Assembly: GCA_016220085.1 (NCBI GenBank) | Contig: JACRIN010000047.1 | Location: 1-50,264, forward strand | Source of the DNA: Planctomycetota bacterium | GTDB taxonomy: Bacteria; Planctomycetota; UBA1135; GCA-002686595 | Direction: 5' to 3' | Length of the DNA stretch: 50,264 nucleotides | Translations under genes and position numbers: made by a program | Shown here: in pieces, positions 26,814 through 35,266 of the stretch | How positions within the stretch are numbered: the stretch's first letter is position 1 | Layout of the letters: every line of letters starts with the position of its first letter | Notes under the pieces: generated by a model | What the model saw: the letters and a program-made list of their open reading frames with translations, nothing else | The model's database searches: none | Told to the model about the DNA's origin: nothing

Positions 26814-28091
26814 TCAACCTTGCGGCGGGATCGAGACGAGCTCGGCGCCCGCGAGCGCGTTTTCGACCAGACTCGCTACGTCCGTACGCGACTCGAGCTC
26901 GGCGCAGAGCTCGGGGCGTCCTCGGATCACGGGCCTGGTGGGCATGAAGAGCGTGCAACAGTCGGGCTCCTGCACCGACGAAAGCTCGTAGGTGCCGATC
27001 CGACGCGCGATGCGGACGGTCTCTTCCTTGTCGAACGAAACCAGCGGACGGATCACGGGCAGCGTGGCGGCCGCTTGGATGCAGGTCAAGTTCTCGAGCG
27101 TCTGGCTCGCGACTTGGCCGAGACTTTCGCCGGTCACGAGCGCCAACGCTTCCTCGCGTTCGGCGAGCCGGCTCGCGATGCGCTGCATCATCCGTCGGTA
27201 GAGCACGGTGCGGTACGAGCTCGTGCCGACATCGCGGATCGCGACCTGCGCGGCGGCGAACGGCACCACCCAAAGGCGGCTGTGGCGCGGTTGGAAGCGC
27301 GAGAGCACGCGCACGAGGTCGACGACCTTCTTCTTCGCGCTCTCGCCGATGAACGGCGCCGCGTGGTACGTCACGTAGGCCATCGAGAGCCCGCGCTTTT
27401 GCGCGAGGTACGCCGCGACCGGCGAGTCGATGCCGCCCGAAATCAGGCAGAGCGCGCGGCCGAGCGTGCCGACCGGCAACCCGCCGGGTCCGTCGAGGCG
27501 TCGCGCGAACACGTACGCGCCTTCCGCGCGCACGTCGATGCCGACCAAGAGCTCGGGCTCGGCGAGATCGACGGTCAATCGCGCATCGCGCTCCTTCAGA
27601 CGACCGCCGACGGCGCGATCGACCTCGACCGACGTCAGCGGGAAGCTCTTCTCCGAACGCGTCGTGCGCACGCGGAAGCTCAGCGGCCCCGGACGCGGCC
27701 ATTCGGCGAGCGCCTCGTCGAAGACGCGCTCGGCGAGGTCGCTGATCGCGGCGAGTTCGAGCGGCGCGACGCGCGCCGGCGAGATCGACGTCAGTCCGAA
27801 CACGTCCTGCAGGCGCCGCATCGCGACTTCGAGGCGTCGTTCGGGCCGCACGAGGATGCGACCCCAACTGCGCTCGACCTTCGCGGGCGTGATCGGCTCG
27901 AGCGCGACGCGGATGTTGTTCGCGAGCTGGCGCTCGAAGTCCGCGCGGTTGCCACCCTTGAGCGCGAGCTCGCCGTACCGCACCAGGATGACGTCGGCAA
28001 AGCCGCCGTGTGCTCCGCCGCCACCGCCACCGCCGCCGCCAACACCGCCGCCGACGCCGCCGACGAAGCCGTCAGGCTCGGGAGCGGTCAC
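26814..28091 (-). CDS. thiI: tRNA 4-thiouridine synthase ThiI
   Basis: 425 residues; the GTG start overlaps the cysteine desulfurase stop (GTGA). Family order is visible: a ferredoxin-like/THUMP N-terminus after about residue 32 (VILVRYGELALKGGNR), then the PP-loop CLISGGIDSPVAAY (about 211-225), GTSSYRTVLYRRMM, and the cysteine region SVQEPDCCTLFMPTRP. No rhodanese domain follows, as in many Gram-positive-type ThiI proteins, so the sulfur presumably comes straight from the desulfurase next door. The N-terminus has a run of glycines (about residues 11-27) that is not part of the family. It adenylates U8 of tRNA and transfers sulfur, using ATP. Confidence 0.93.
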   Translation of the reverse strand: MTAPEPDGFVGGVGGGVGGGGGGGGGAHGGFADVILVRYGELALKGGNRADFERQLANNIRVALEPITPAKVERSWGRILVRPERRLEVAMRRLQDVFGLTSISPARVAPLELAAISDLAERVFDEALAEWPRPGPLSFRVRTTRSEKSFPLTSVEVDRAVGGRLKERDARLTVDLAEPELLVGIDVRAEGAYVFARRLDGPGGLPVGTLGRALCLISGGIDSPVAAYLAQKRGLSMAYVTYHAAPFIGESAKKKVVDLVRVLSRFQPRHSRLWVVPFAAAQVAIRDVGTSSYRTVLYRRMMQRIASRLAEREEALALVTGESLGQVASQTLENLTCIQAAATLPVIRPLVSFDKEETVRIARRIGTYELSSVQEPDCCTLFMPTRPVIRGRPELCAELESRTDVASLVENALAGAELVSIPPQG

Positions 28092-29251
28092 GCGCTCACC
28101 GCCGCGAGCTCGCGCAGCACCTCGACCAACGCCTGCGCGGCGAACTCGGCTTCCGCGCGCTTCGTCGTGCGCGCGAACGAGATCCGCAGCACGTGCCGCG
28201 CTTCGTCGGGCGCGAGCCCGATCGCCGCGAGCGCCGGACTCTGCGCGCCCTTCTTGCTCTGGCACGCGGCGCCGGCGCTGACGTAGACGCCGCGGCGCTC
28301 GAGGTGGTGCATCACGACCTCGGCGGGAGCGCCGGGCACGACCAGCGCGAGGATCGCGTCGACGAAGCGCTTCTTGGGCGCCAACACGCGCGCGCCGGGC
28401 AGCTCTCCAAGCCGCGCGACGAACGCTTCGCGCCCGGCGCGGGTCGCGGCGAGCGTGCGCTCGCGTTCGGCTTCCGCGAGCCGGACCGCCGCCGCCAATC
28501 CGACCGCGCCGGCGACGTTCTCGGTGCCGGAACGCCGCCCGCGTTCCTGGCCGCCGCCGACTTGCACGGGCTCGAGCTCCTTGCCGATGATGACGAGCGC
28601 GCCGACCCCTTGCGGACCGTGCAGCTTGTGCGCGGACACGGCGAGCGAATCGCAGCCGAGCTCCGCGAGCGCGCAATCGACCTTGCCGACCGCTTGCACC
28701 GCGTCGACGTGGAGCTTCGCGTGCGGCGCGCGCGTGCGCACCGTGCGCGCGAGCTCGCGCAGCGGGTGCAGCGTGCCGAACTCGTTCGACACCAACATCT
28801 GCGCGACCAGCACGACGTCCGGTGCGAGCCGCCGCGCGAGGTCCGCGAGGTCGACCACGCCGTCGGAGTCGAGCGCGAGCGTCTCGACGACGAAGCCCTC
28901 GCGCGCGAGCACCGCCGCGGGCTCGCGCACGCTCGGATGCTCGGTCGCGCCGATCAACACGCGGTTGCCGTGGCGCCGCGAGGCACGCGCTTGCCCGAGC
29001 ACCGCGAGGTTGTTGGCCTCGGTCGCGCCCGACGTGAAAACGACCTCGTTCGCGCGCACCGCGAACGCGCGCGCGAGCTCGGCGCGGGCCTGGTCGAGCG
29101 CTTCCGCCGCGGCGACGCCGTAGGGATGGCGCGACGACGGATTGCCGAAGCGCTCGCCGAGCCACGGCGAGAACGCCTCGCGCACGCGGGGATCGAGCGG
29201 CGTCGTCGCCGCGTGGTCGAGGTAGATCACGGCCATCGGAGCGTCGAGCAT
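28088..29251 (-). CDS. Cysteine desulfurase (IscS/NifS family)
   Basis: 387 residues. PLP-dependent enzyme that moves sulfur from cysteine to a persulfide. Motifs: DHAATTPLDPRV at the N-terminus, TSGATEANNLAVLG, the PLP lysine in VSAHKLHGPQG (about 202-212), and the active-site loop AGAACQSKKGAQSPAL with the catalytic Cys. The ATG at 29251 gives MLDAPMAVIYLDH; a start at 29236 (MAVIYLDH) would be equally good and closer to most relatives. It overlaps thiI by 4 bp, so it most likely feeds sulfur to ThiI; a general Fe-S role is possible too. Confidence 0.92.
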   Translation of the reverse strand: MLDAPMAVIYLDHAATTPLDPRVREAFSPWLGERFGNPSSRHPYGVAAAEALDQARAELARAFAVRANEVVFTSGATEANNLAVLGQARASRRHGNRVLIGATEHPSVREPAAVLAREGFVVETLALDSDGVVDLADLARRLAPDVVLVAQMLVSNEFGTLHPLRELARTVRTRAPHAKLHVDAVQAVGKVDCALAELGCDSLAVSAHKLHGPQGVGALVIIGKELEPVQVGGGQERGRRSGTENVAGAVGLAAAVRLAEAERERTLAATRAGREAFVARLGELPGARVLAPKKRFVDAILALVVPGAPAEVVMHHLERRGVYVSAGAACQSKKGAQSPALAAIGLAPDEARHVLRISFARTTKRAEAEFAAQALVEVLRELAAVSA

Positions 29252-29278
29252 CGGACGGTCAGGATAGCCGCACGCGGC

Positions 29279-30292
29279 TCACGGCTTCGATTCGATGCTG
29301 TCGGTCGGGTTGCGCACCACGAGGCGCGCGACCGGCAGCGTCGAGACGACGCCGCGCGTCACCTCGACCTCGGGGAGCTCCTCGACGTCCTCGCCCGCGC
29401 GCACCTCGACCGTGTACCGGCCGGCGGGCAGATCGGCGATGCGAAACGAGCCTTGGGAGTCCGACGCGACCGCGGGGAACGGGTGCGCCTCGTCGCCGGC
29501 GGGGTGGACCAGCACCAGCGCGCCCGAGAGCGGCGAGAGATCCTCGCGCTCGACCCGGCCGAGCAACGCGCCGTCGCCGAGCTCGACGAGCCGCTCCGGC
29601 CGGGTGCCGTCGTGCTCCAACAGATTGCCGTCCGGCGCCGCCAAGTCCGGCCAATTGCCGCCGCGCGCCCATTCCGGCAGCACGCGGATCCGGTACCGGC
29701 CGTGCGCGAGCCCCGGGAAGCGGAACGCGCCCTCCGCGTCGACGCCGGTGCGCACCGGAATCGCGCCCTGGAAGACGTTCGGGGGGTCGAGCGGCTCGAG
29801 CAGCACCTGGAATCCGGCGCTCGGGCCTTCCAGCGCGCGAACGAGAGATCCGGAGAGGTCCGAGCGCGCGATCTCGGGCAGCCGAGGCGCCGGCTCGCGC
29901 GCCGGACCGAGCTGCAACGGCACTTCGTCGGCGCCCGGGCGGACCCGGAAGCTCTGCGTCGGCCGTCCGAACGCGAGCGCGAGCACTTCGAGCTCCTCGT
30001 CGAACAACCGGTCGAGCTGGAAACGCCCGTCGCGGTCGGTGTACGCCCAGTGCGCGACGTCGCCGGAGCGCGCGTAGATCGGAAGCTCGACCAGCGGTTC
30101 GCCGTGCTCGTCGACGACGCGGCCGCGCAGCGTCGCGCTGCCGAACGGGACGATCACCGGTTGGAAGCTCGGCGCTTGCGGGCGCTGGAAGACGGTTTCG
30201 CCGACCAGATCGATGGAGCGAGGCCGGAAGAAGAAGGCGAGCACGAGGCCGACCACCAGCGCGATCGGCAGCCAGGTGACCAGCGTCTTCAC
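29279..30292 (-). CDS. Membrane-anchored protein with carboxypeptidase-regulatory-like domains
   Basis: 337 residues from a GTG at 30292 (V-K-T-L-V-T-W-L-P), 27 bp upstream of the desulfurase. A single N-terminal transmembrane segment (about 3-22) places the rest in the periplasm. Two or three Ig-like beta-sandwich domains of the CarboxypepD_reg type are visible: ATLRGRVVDEHGEPLVELPIY with TDRDGRFQLDRL (about 55-95), and GALLGRVEREDLSPLSGALVLV with SDSQGSFRIADLPAGRYTVEVR (about 250-310). No catalytic motif. Such domains typically hold larger assemblies together; the role is unknown. A stop-to-start gap of 27 bp and shared strand suggest transcription with iscS-thiI. Confidence 0.7.
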   Translation of the reverse strand: MKTLVTWLPIALVVGLVLAFFFRPRSIDLVGETVFQRPQAPSFQPVIVPFGSATLRGRVVDEHGEPLVELPIYARSGDVAHWAYTDRDGRFQLDRLFDEELEVLALAFGRPTQSFRVRPGADEVPLQLGPAREPAPRLPEIARSDLSGSLVRALEGPSAGFQVLLEPLDPPNVFQGAIPVRTGVDAEGAFRFPGLAHGRYRIRVLPEWARGGNWPDLAAPDGNLLEHDGTRPERLVELGDGALLGRVEREDLSPLSGALVLVHPAGDEAHPFPAVASDSQGSFRIADLPAGRYTVEVRAGEDVEELPEVEVTRGVVSTLPVARLVVRNPTDSIESKP

Positions 30293-30721
30293 CCGCTCCG
30301 TATAGACGGTTTGCAGGGCGCCGTCCACGCGCGGCGATCGACCCGCAACCGTAGGCGGGTGGTGAAGTCTGATCCTCCGTTGGGGCCCGGTCGGGTCCCG
30401 GGAGAGGAGGACCCCAGGATCGGTCGGCGCCGCGAGCAGGTGGTCGCCGAGGGAGTGCCCGAAGCGCGCGGCCGTCGGCCGGGTGGCCGGAGCGTCGCCG
30501 CAGTGCCCCCCAATGGAGCTGGCCACGCGGCCGGCCACGCGGCTGGTCACGGAGCTCGCCATGGAGCTCGCCATGGAGCTCGCCATGGAGCTCGCCATGG
30601 AATCGGCAACGGGGCTGGCCACGGACTCGGCGGCGAGGCGACCGAGCGCGCGGCTGACCAGCGATTTCGGGCCCCAGGGAGGTGTCGCGGCGTGAACGCG
30701 GCGAACGGCGGGTTGCTCGCG
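30293..30721. other. Gene-poor gap with inverted repeats and a 12-nt array
   Basis: The roughly 430-bp stretch between the start of the minus-strand carboxypeptidase-regulatory gene and the aroF promoter has no gene I can support. It contains GATCCT...AGGATC outer inverted pairs around a GC-rich core (30371-30422), and the repeat array described separately. A small frame at 30483-30695 is built from that array. Confidence 0.55.
30515..30622. repeat. Nine-unit array of a 12-nt repeat
   Basis: Nine consecutive 12-nt units; the four central ones (30551-30598) are identical, GGAGCTCGCCAT, and the flanking units drift (GGAGCTGGCCAC, GCGGCTGGTCAC, GGAATCGGCAAC, GGGGCTGGCCAC). The same 12-nt period occurs in the methyltransferase pseudogene. 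It is outside any supported gene, about 100 bp before the aroF promoter. Confidence 0.88.
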
Positions 30722-30751
30722 TTGACGGGCTTCCGCGCTCACCTCTATACT
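30722..30751 (+). promoter_or_regulatory. Sigma70-like promoter of the aroF-tpiA-secG-pyrE-yicC run
   Basis: A -35 box TTGACG (30722-30727) and a -10 box TATACT (30746-30751) are separated by 18 bp, a near-consensus promoter in a region of otherwise very high GC. It lies 60 bp before the aroF ATG. Five plus-strand genes follow; their spacing (24, 36, overlap, 1 bp) suggests that one transcript may cover all of them. Confidence 0.65.
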
Positions 30752-30811
30752 CCCGCGTTTCGATCGGGGAGCACGTGTGCCTGCGGCACGCGACGCCCCG
30801 GTTGTACCCCG

Positions 30812-31852
30812 ATGCTGCTGCGCCTGCGCAAGACCCTGACTCGAGCCGAGCTCGAGGCCGTCCTCGGCCTCGCCCGCGAGCTCGGCTACTCGACCCGTTT
30901 CCTGGACGGTGGGAAGGAACTCTTGGCGCTCGACGGGGCCGGCGCGCCGGACCACCGTGCGCGCTTCGAGGATCTCGCCGGCGTGGCGGGGATCCTGGAC
31001 GCCGGCGATGCGCACGAGCTCTTCGAGCGACGCCCGGGACGGCCCGACACGATCGTGCGCGTCGGCGATGCGGCGTTCGGCGGCGGCAAGGTCGCGCTGG
31101 TCGCCGGCCCGTGCGCGGTCGAGGACGTCGAGTCGGCGCTCGAGATCGCGCTCGCGGTGCGCGAGCGCGGCGCGACGTGCATGCGCGGCGGGGCTTTCAA
31201 GCCGCGCTCGTCGCCGTACTCGTTCCAAGGAGCGCGCGAGCGCGGCCTGGAGATCCTGGCGCGCGTCAAGCTCGAGACCGGGCTCGCGATCGTCACCGAA
31301 GTGCTCGATCCGCGCGATGTCGGAGCGGTCGGCGAAGTCGCCGACATGTTTCAGATCGGCTCGCGGAACATGCAGAACTCCGCCCTCCTGATCGAGGTCG
31401 GCAAGGCCAAGAAGCCGGTGCTGCTGAAGCGCGGTTTCGCGGCGACGCTGCGCGAGTTCCTGCTCGCGGCCGAATACGTGCTCGCGCAGGGCAACGACCA
31501 AGTCGTGCTCTGCGAGCGCGGGATCCGCGGCTTCGATCCGTCGACGCGCAACGTGCTCGACGTCGGCGCCGTCGCGCACCTGAAGCGCGTGACCCACCTG
31601 CCGGTGGTCGTCGATCCGTCGCACGCATCCGGTCGCGCCGAGCTCGTGCGCCCGCTCGCGCGCGCCGGCCTCGCCGCCGGCGCCGACGGCCTGATCGTCG
31701 AGGTGCACCCGCACCCCGAGGTGACCCACTCCGACGGCGAGCAAGCGATCGGCTACGACGCTTTCGGCCTGGTCGCGGCCGACGCGCGCGCGATCGCCGC
31801 CCTCGACGGCCGCGAAGTCGTCGCGCCGCGCCCGCTCGGCGCGAAGCGCTGA
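30812..31852 (+). CDS. aroF: 3-deoxy-7-phosphoheptulonate (DAHP) synthase, AroF/KdsA-like class
   Basis: 346 residues: an N-terminal ferredoxin-like regulatory domain (about 1-75, VLGLARELGYSTRFLDGGKEL) joined to the KDO8P-synthase-like catalytic barrel (about 85-346). Catalytic motifs: VALVAGPCAVED, MRGGAFKPRSSPYSFQG, MFQIGSRNMQN, VLLKRGFAATLREFLLAAEY and VVVDPSHASGR; the metal-binding Cys of GPCA and His of DPSH are both present. It condenses PEP and erythrose-4-phosphate, the first shikimate-pathway step. The ATG at 30812 is 60 bp downstream of a good promoter. The shorter N-terminus matches type Ibeta DAHP synthases (as in Thermotoga). Confidence 0.93.
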   Translation: MLLRLRKTLTRAELEAVLGLARELGYSTRFLDGGKELLALDGAGAPDHRARFEDLAGVAGILDAGDAHELFERRPGRPDTIVRVGDAAFGGGKVALVAGPCAVEDVESALEIALAVRERGATCMRGGAFKPRSSPYSFQGARERGLEILARVKLETGLAIVTEVLDPRDVGAVGEVADMFQIGSRNMQNSALLIEVGKAKKPVLLKRGFAATLREFLLAAEYVLAQGNDQVVLCERGIRGFDPSTRNVLDVGAVAHLKRVTHLPVVVDPSHASGRAELVRPLARAGLAAGADGLIVEVHPHPEVTHSDGEQAIGYDAFGLVAADARAIAALDGREVVAPRPLGAKR

Positions 31853-31876
31853 ACCGGAGCCCCCCCGAGTCCATCG

Positions 31877-32629
31877 ATGCGCAAACCTTTCCTCGCCGGC
31901 AACTGGAAGATGAACCTCGATCGCGCGCGCGCGCTGGCGCTCGCGAAGGGTCTGCGCGAGAAGTGCGGCTCGCGCACCGACCGCGAAGTCGCCGTGTGCC
32001 CGCCGTTCGTCTACCTCGACGAGATCGTGCGCGCGCTCGCCGGCTCGAAGCTCCGCGTCGGCGCGCAGAACTGCAGCGACGAAATCGAGGGCGCGTTCAC
32101 CGGCGAGATCAGCGCGCGGATGCTGAAGGACGTCGGCGTGTCGCTGGTCGTGCTCGGCCACTCCGAGCGCCGCCACCTCTACGGCGAATCGGACGCGCTG
32201 ATCAACCGCAAGGTGCGCCAGGCGCTCGTCGCCGGCCTCGACGTGATCCTCTGCGTCGGCGAGCTGCTCGCCGAACGCGATCAAGGCGTCACCGAGCACG
32301 TCGTCTCGCGCCAACTGACCAAGGGCCTCGAAGGCGTCGACGAGCCCGACCTCGCGCGCGTCACGATCGCCTACGAACCGGTCTGGGCGATCGGCACCGG
32401 CCGCACGGCGAGCCCCGAGCAAGCCGGCGAAGTGCACACCTACCTGCGGGGCGTCCTCGCGGGGCTCTACACCGACGCGACCGCCGCCACGGTCCGCATC
32501 CAGTACGGTGGCAGCGTCAAACCGGACAATATCGCGAGCTTGATGGCCGCTCCCAACGTCGATGGTGCGTTGGTCGGCGGTGCAGCGCTCAAGCTCGACT
32601 CCTTCCTCCCGATCGTCGAGTACAAATAG
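31877..32629 (+). CDS. tpiA: Triosephosphate isomerase
   Basis: 250 residues, full-length. Interconverts DHAP and glyceraldehyde-3-phosphate. N-terminal GNWKMN with the catalytic Asn/Lys (N10, K12), catalytic His in VVLGHSERRHL (about 95), catalytic Glu in IAYEPVWAIGTG (about 165), and phosphate-binding IQYGGSVKPDN and GALVGGAAL. Gap of 24 bp from aroF and 36 bp to secG; tpiA next to secG is a widely conserved arrangement. No unusual feature. Confidence 0.97.
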   Translation: MRKPFLAGNWKMNLDRARALALAKGLREKCGSRTDREVAVCPPFVYLDEIVRALAGSKLRVGAQNCSDEIEGAFTGEISARMLKDVGVSLVVLGHSERRHLYGESDALINRKVRQALVAGLDVILCVGELLAERDQGVTEHVVSRQLTKGLEGVDEPDLARVTIAYEPVWAIGTGRTASPEQAGEVHTYLRGVLAGLYTDATAATVRIQYGGSVKPDNIASLMAAPNVDGALVGGAALKLDSFLPIVEYK

Positions 32630-32665
32630 GCGCCCGACGACGGCCCCTTCGCGCGGAGCTCTCCC

Positions 32666-33034
32666 ATGGATCTCGTAATCATCCTCCTCTACATCCTGTT
32701 CGTGATCGCGGCGATCGTGCTGATCGTCGTCGTGCTGCTCCAAGAGGGCAAAGGCGGCGGCTTCGGCGAAGCGCTCGGCGTGCACGGCCGCGAGACGTTC
32801 GGCGTCGGAGCGAAGGGCATCAACACGTTCACCGGCGTGACGGCGACGATCTTCCTCGGCAGCGCGCTGTTGATCCACGTCCTCAACCGCTCCGTGTCGC
32901 AGGGCTCGGTGATCGACACGACGCCCGGCGCGGGCAGCTCGCTGTTCGACCAACAGCCCACTGAGCCCGGCGCGACGCCGCCGCCGACCGGAGGGGAGCA
33001 ACCGGTCGCGCCGCCCGCCGGAGAGAAAAAGTGA
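32666..33034 (+). CDS. secG: Preprotein translocase subunit SecG
   Basis: 122 residues. Two membrane segments (about 3-25 and 52-72) flank the conserved loop LLQEGKGGGFGEALG and TFGVGAKGINTFT, characteristic of SecG, which supports the SecYEG translocon. The C-terminus is a soluble proline-rich tail (about 95-122: TEPGATPPPTGGEQPVAPP), longer than in E. coli. It stands downstream of tpiA and its stop overlaps the pyrE GTG by 4 bp. Confidence 0.93.
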   Translation: MDLVIILLYILFVIAAIVLIVVVLLQEGKGGGFGEALGVHGRETFGVGAKGINTFTGVTATIFLGSALLIHVLNRSVSQGSVIDTTPGAGSSLFDQQPTEPGATPPPTGGEQPVAPPAGEKK

Positions 33035-33642
33035 AGCAGGAGCAAGTCCTCGACGTCTTCAAGCAGTCGAGCGCGATGCTCGAAGGGCACTTCCTGCTCT
33101 CGAGCGGCCGCCACAGCGATCGCTACTTCCAGTGCGCGCTCTTGCTCGCGCATCCGAAGCTCTCGGAACAGCTCGCGCGCGCCCTCGCGACGAAGCTGCC
33201 GCAGAACGTCGACCTGGTGATCGGGCCCGCGCTCGGCGCGGTGACTTGGGCGTACGAAGTCGGCCGCGCGCTCGGCAAGCGCGCGTACTTCACCGAGCGC
33301 GCCGGCGCCGGCAAGGAATCGCCGATGGAGCTGCGGCGCGGCTTCAAGATCCAACCGGGCGAGCGCGTGTTGATCGTCGAGGACGTGCTGACGACCGGCG
33401 GCTCCGCGCGCGAGGTGCTCGCGGTGGTCAAGGCCCAAGGCGGCGTGCCGGTCGGCATCGCGTCGATCGTCAATCGCTCGGGCCAGAAGAATCCGTTCGA
33501 GGCCGACGGCATCGCGTACACGTGCCTCGCCGAGGTCAAAGTCGAGTCGTGGGAAGCGAGCGGCTGTCCGCTGTGCGCTTCGAAGACCGCGGGCCCCGCG
33601 ATCAAGCCCGGCAGCCGTCCGGGCGCCTCGCAGCCGGCGTGA
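33031..33642 (+). CDS. pyrE: Orotate phosphoribosyltransferase
   Basis: 203 residues from a GTG overlapping the secG stop (GTGA). Converts orotate and PRPP to OMP in pyrimidine synthesis. FLLSSGRHSDRYFQCA is the N-terminal OPRTase pattern, and VLIVEDVLTTGGSA (about 114-127) is the PRPP-binding motif. The extended C-terminus (SGCPLCASKTAGPAIKPGSR) with a CPLC pair is typical of the long subfamily rather than the E. coli type. Placement after secG and before yicC. Confidence 0.95.
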   Translation: MKQEQVLDVFKQSSAMLEGHFLLSSGRHSDRYFQCALLLAHPKLSEQLARALATKLPQNVDLVIGPALGAVTWAYEVGRALGKRAYFTERAGAGKESPMELRRGFKIQPGERVLIVEDVLTTGGSAREVLAVVKAQGGVPVGIASIVNRSGQKNPFEADGIAYTCLAEVKVESWEASGCPLCASKTAGPAIKPGSRPGASQPA

Positions 33643-33643
33643 C

Positions 33644-34549
33644 ATGCGCTCGATGACCGGCTTCGGCGCCGCGCAGGCCGCCGCCAAACGCGGCGCCAAA
33701 GGCGCCACGCCGAGTGTCGGGGCGACGCTGCGCGTCGAAGTCCGTGCGGTCAACCACAAGTTTCTCCAGGTCAAGGTCCGCCTGCCCGCGGACCTCTCGT
33801 TCTTGGAGAGCGAGGTCGAGGAGCTCGTCCGCAAGCGCCTCGAACGCGGCGCGGTGCAGCTCAACGTCTTCGCGTCGGGTCCGAGCGGCGTCGAGACCGT
33901 CGCGATCGATCGCGACGCGCTCAGGAACTACAAGCGCGAGCTCGCCAAGCTCTCGAAGGAGCTCGCGCTCGACGGCGACGTCAAGCTCGACACGCTGCTC
34001 GGCTTGCCGGGCGTGATCGGCACCGGCGTCGACACCGGCGCGCTGAAGCAGCGCGAGAAGGAAGTGTTGGCGCTGGTCGAGGAGGCGCTCGATGCGCTCG
34101 GCCAGATGCGCGAGGTCGAGGGCAAGGCGCTCGCGAAGGATCTCGCGAAGCACGCGGGTGAGATCGAGAAGCTGACGGCGCGGATCGAGAAGCGCATGCC
34201 CGAGGTCGTCGTCGCGCACCGCGACGCGCTGACCAAGCGGGTGCAGGAGCTGCTCGGCCCGACGCATTCGGTGCAGTCGAGCGATCTGGCGCGCGAGGTC
34301 GCGTTGCTCGCGGACAAGCTCGACGTGTCGGAGGAGCTGTCGCGCCTGGAGAGTCACCTCTCGCAGCTCGCGACGCTGTTCAAGAAGGACGGTCCGGTCG
34401 GACGGCAGCTCGACTTCCTGGTCCAGGAGATCTTCCGCGAGACCAACACCATCGGCTCGAAGTGCTCCGACGCGCCGGTCGCGCACGCGGTGGTCGAGCT
34501 CAAGACCCTGATCGAGCGCCTGCGCGAGCAGGTCCAGAACGTCGAATAA
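33644..34549 (+). CDS. yicC: YicC/YloC family endoribonuclease
   Basis: 301 residues, one base after pyrE. The start MRSMTGFGAA is the highly conserved N-terminus of the family, with EVRAVNHKFLQVKVRLP, and the C-terminus (FLVQEIFRETNTIGSKCSDAPVAHAVVELK, and TLIERLREQVQNVE at the very end) is the equally conserved DUF1732 end. Members are RNases acting in stationary-phase mRNA or sRNA turnover. The final 68 bases of this gene are repeated 3.4 kb downstream, past an arsenic operon read the other way. In most bacteria the next gene is gmk, here found 7 kb away. Confidence 0.94.
   Translation: MRSMTGFGAAQAAAKRGAKGATPSVGATLRVEVRAVNHKFLQVKVRLPADLSFLESEVEELVRKRLERGAVQLNVFASGPSGVETVAIDRDALRNYKRELAKLSKELALDGDVKLDTLLGLPGVIGTGVDTGALKQREKEVLALVEEALDALGQMREVEGKALAKDLAKHAGEIEKLTARIEKRMPEVVVAHRDALTKRVQELLGPTHSVQSSDLAREVALLADKLDVSEELSRLESHLSQLATLFKKDGPVGRQLDFLVQEIFRETNTIGSKCSDAPVAHAVVELKTLIERLREQVQNVE
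34481..34548 (+). repeat. Left copy of the 68-bp direct repeat (yicC 3' end)
   Basis: Bases 34481-34548 are the end of yicC up to the first two bases of its TAA stop. They recur at 37869-37936 with only two differences (GC at 34516-34517 becomes AT). This copy codes for the real end of YicC. The two copies bracket exactly the arsenic operon; see the second copy. Confidence 0.95.
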
Positions 34550-34561
34550 CGCCGCGGCGAG

Positions 34562-35266
34562 TCACGCGAGGCGCAGCGAGCGCGTGACGCACAGATAGAC
34601 GCCGACGCCGAGCAGCAGCCAACCGCTCGCCGGCAGGATCCAACGATCGGCGTCCTTGATGCGCACGAAGAGGCGCGCCGCGATGTCGCGGCCGAGCGCG
34701 GTGGCGATCGCGAACGCGACCACCGGCGCCGCGGAGCCGACGCCGAAGAGCGTTGGCAGCAACCACACCGACTCCGCTTGCACAGCGAGAGGCAGCAAGC
34801 TCCCGAAGAACAGCGCCGCCGAGACCGGACAGAACGCGAGCGCGAAGACGAAGCCGATCACGCCGCTGCCGGCGAGCCCGAGCGAGACCAGGCGCTCCTG
34901 CAGCTTCGGCCCGATCGAGCCGAGCGGTGGCAGTCCGGGCAGCAGGCCGAGCAGCGTCATGCCAACCAGCACCAGAAAAGGCCCGAGCAACTGGTTCATG
35001 TGCCGCTGCAGGAACCCCGAGACGGTCGGCGCGGAGAGCAGGCCCCACGTGATCAGCGCGCCGACCGACGCGTACGCGAGCGCGCGTCCCGCCGCGTACA
35101 GGAGTCCCGCAGCGAGCGCCGAGCCTCGCGAGCGACCGAAGCGCGCGATGTAGCCGATCGCCGCCACGTTGGTCGCGAGCGGGCAGGGGCTGATCGAAGT
35201 CAGCACGCCGAGCCACGCAGCCGTGCCGATCGCCAGCCACATCGAACCGCTCGCTTCCGCGATCAT
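34562..35266 (-). CDS. arsG: ArsG-family aromatic arsenical permease-like membrane protein (CcdA/DsbD fold)
   Basis: 234 residues, about six hydrophobic segments. The first is followed by SISPCPLATNVAAIGYI, the CcdA-type motif with a proline-cysteine-proline, and later FCPVSAALFFGSLLP. In arsenic clusters such proteins are the ArsG family, seen with ArsF-like partners. The ATG overlaps the end of arsF (ATGA). Known members are proposed to export aromatic arsenicals; a thiol-redox electron carrier across the membrane is the alternative given the CcdA-like fold. Last gene of the operon and convergent with yicC, whose stop is 12 bp away. Confidence 0.75.
   Translation of the reverse strand: MIAEASGSMWLAIGTAAWLGVLTSISPCPLATNVAAIGYIARFGRSRGSALAAGLLYAAGRALAYASVGALITWGLLSAPTVSGFLQRHMNQLLGPFLVLVGMTLLGLLPGLPPLGSIGPKLQERLVSLGLAGSGVIGFVFALAFCPVSAALFFGSLLPLAVQAESVWLLPTLFGVGSAAPVVAFAIATALGRDIAARLFVRIKDADRWILPASGWLLLGVGVYLCVTRSLRLA

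Noticed and set aside
30483..30695. 70-residue plus-strand frame MAGASPQCPP...
   Set aside because: Made mostly of the 12-nt array (ELAM units), no ribosome binding site, stops before the promoter.
28010..30811. Long plus-strand frame preceding the DAHP synthase
   Set aside because: Runs antisense through iscS and the carboxypeptidase-regulatory gene; the family similarity begins only at 30812.
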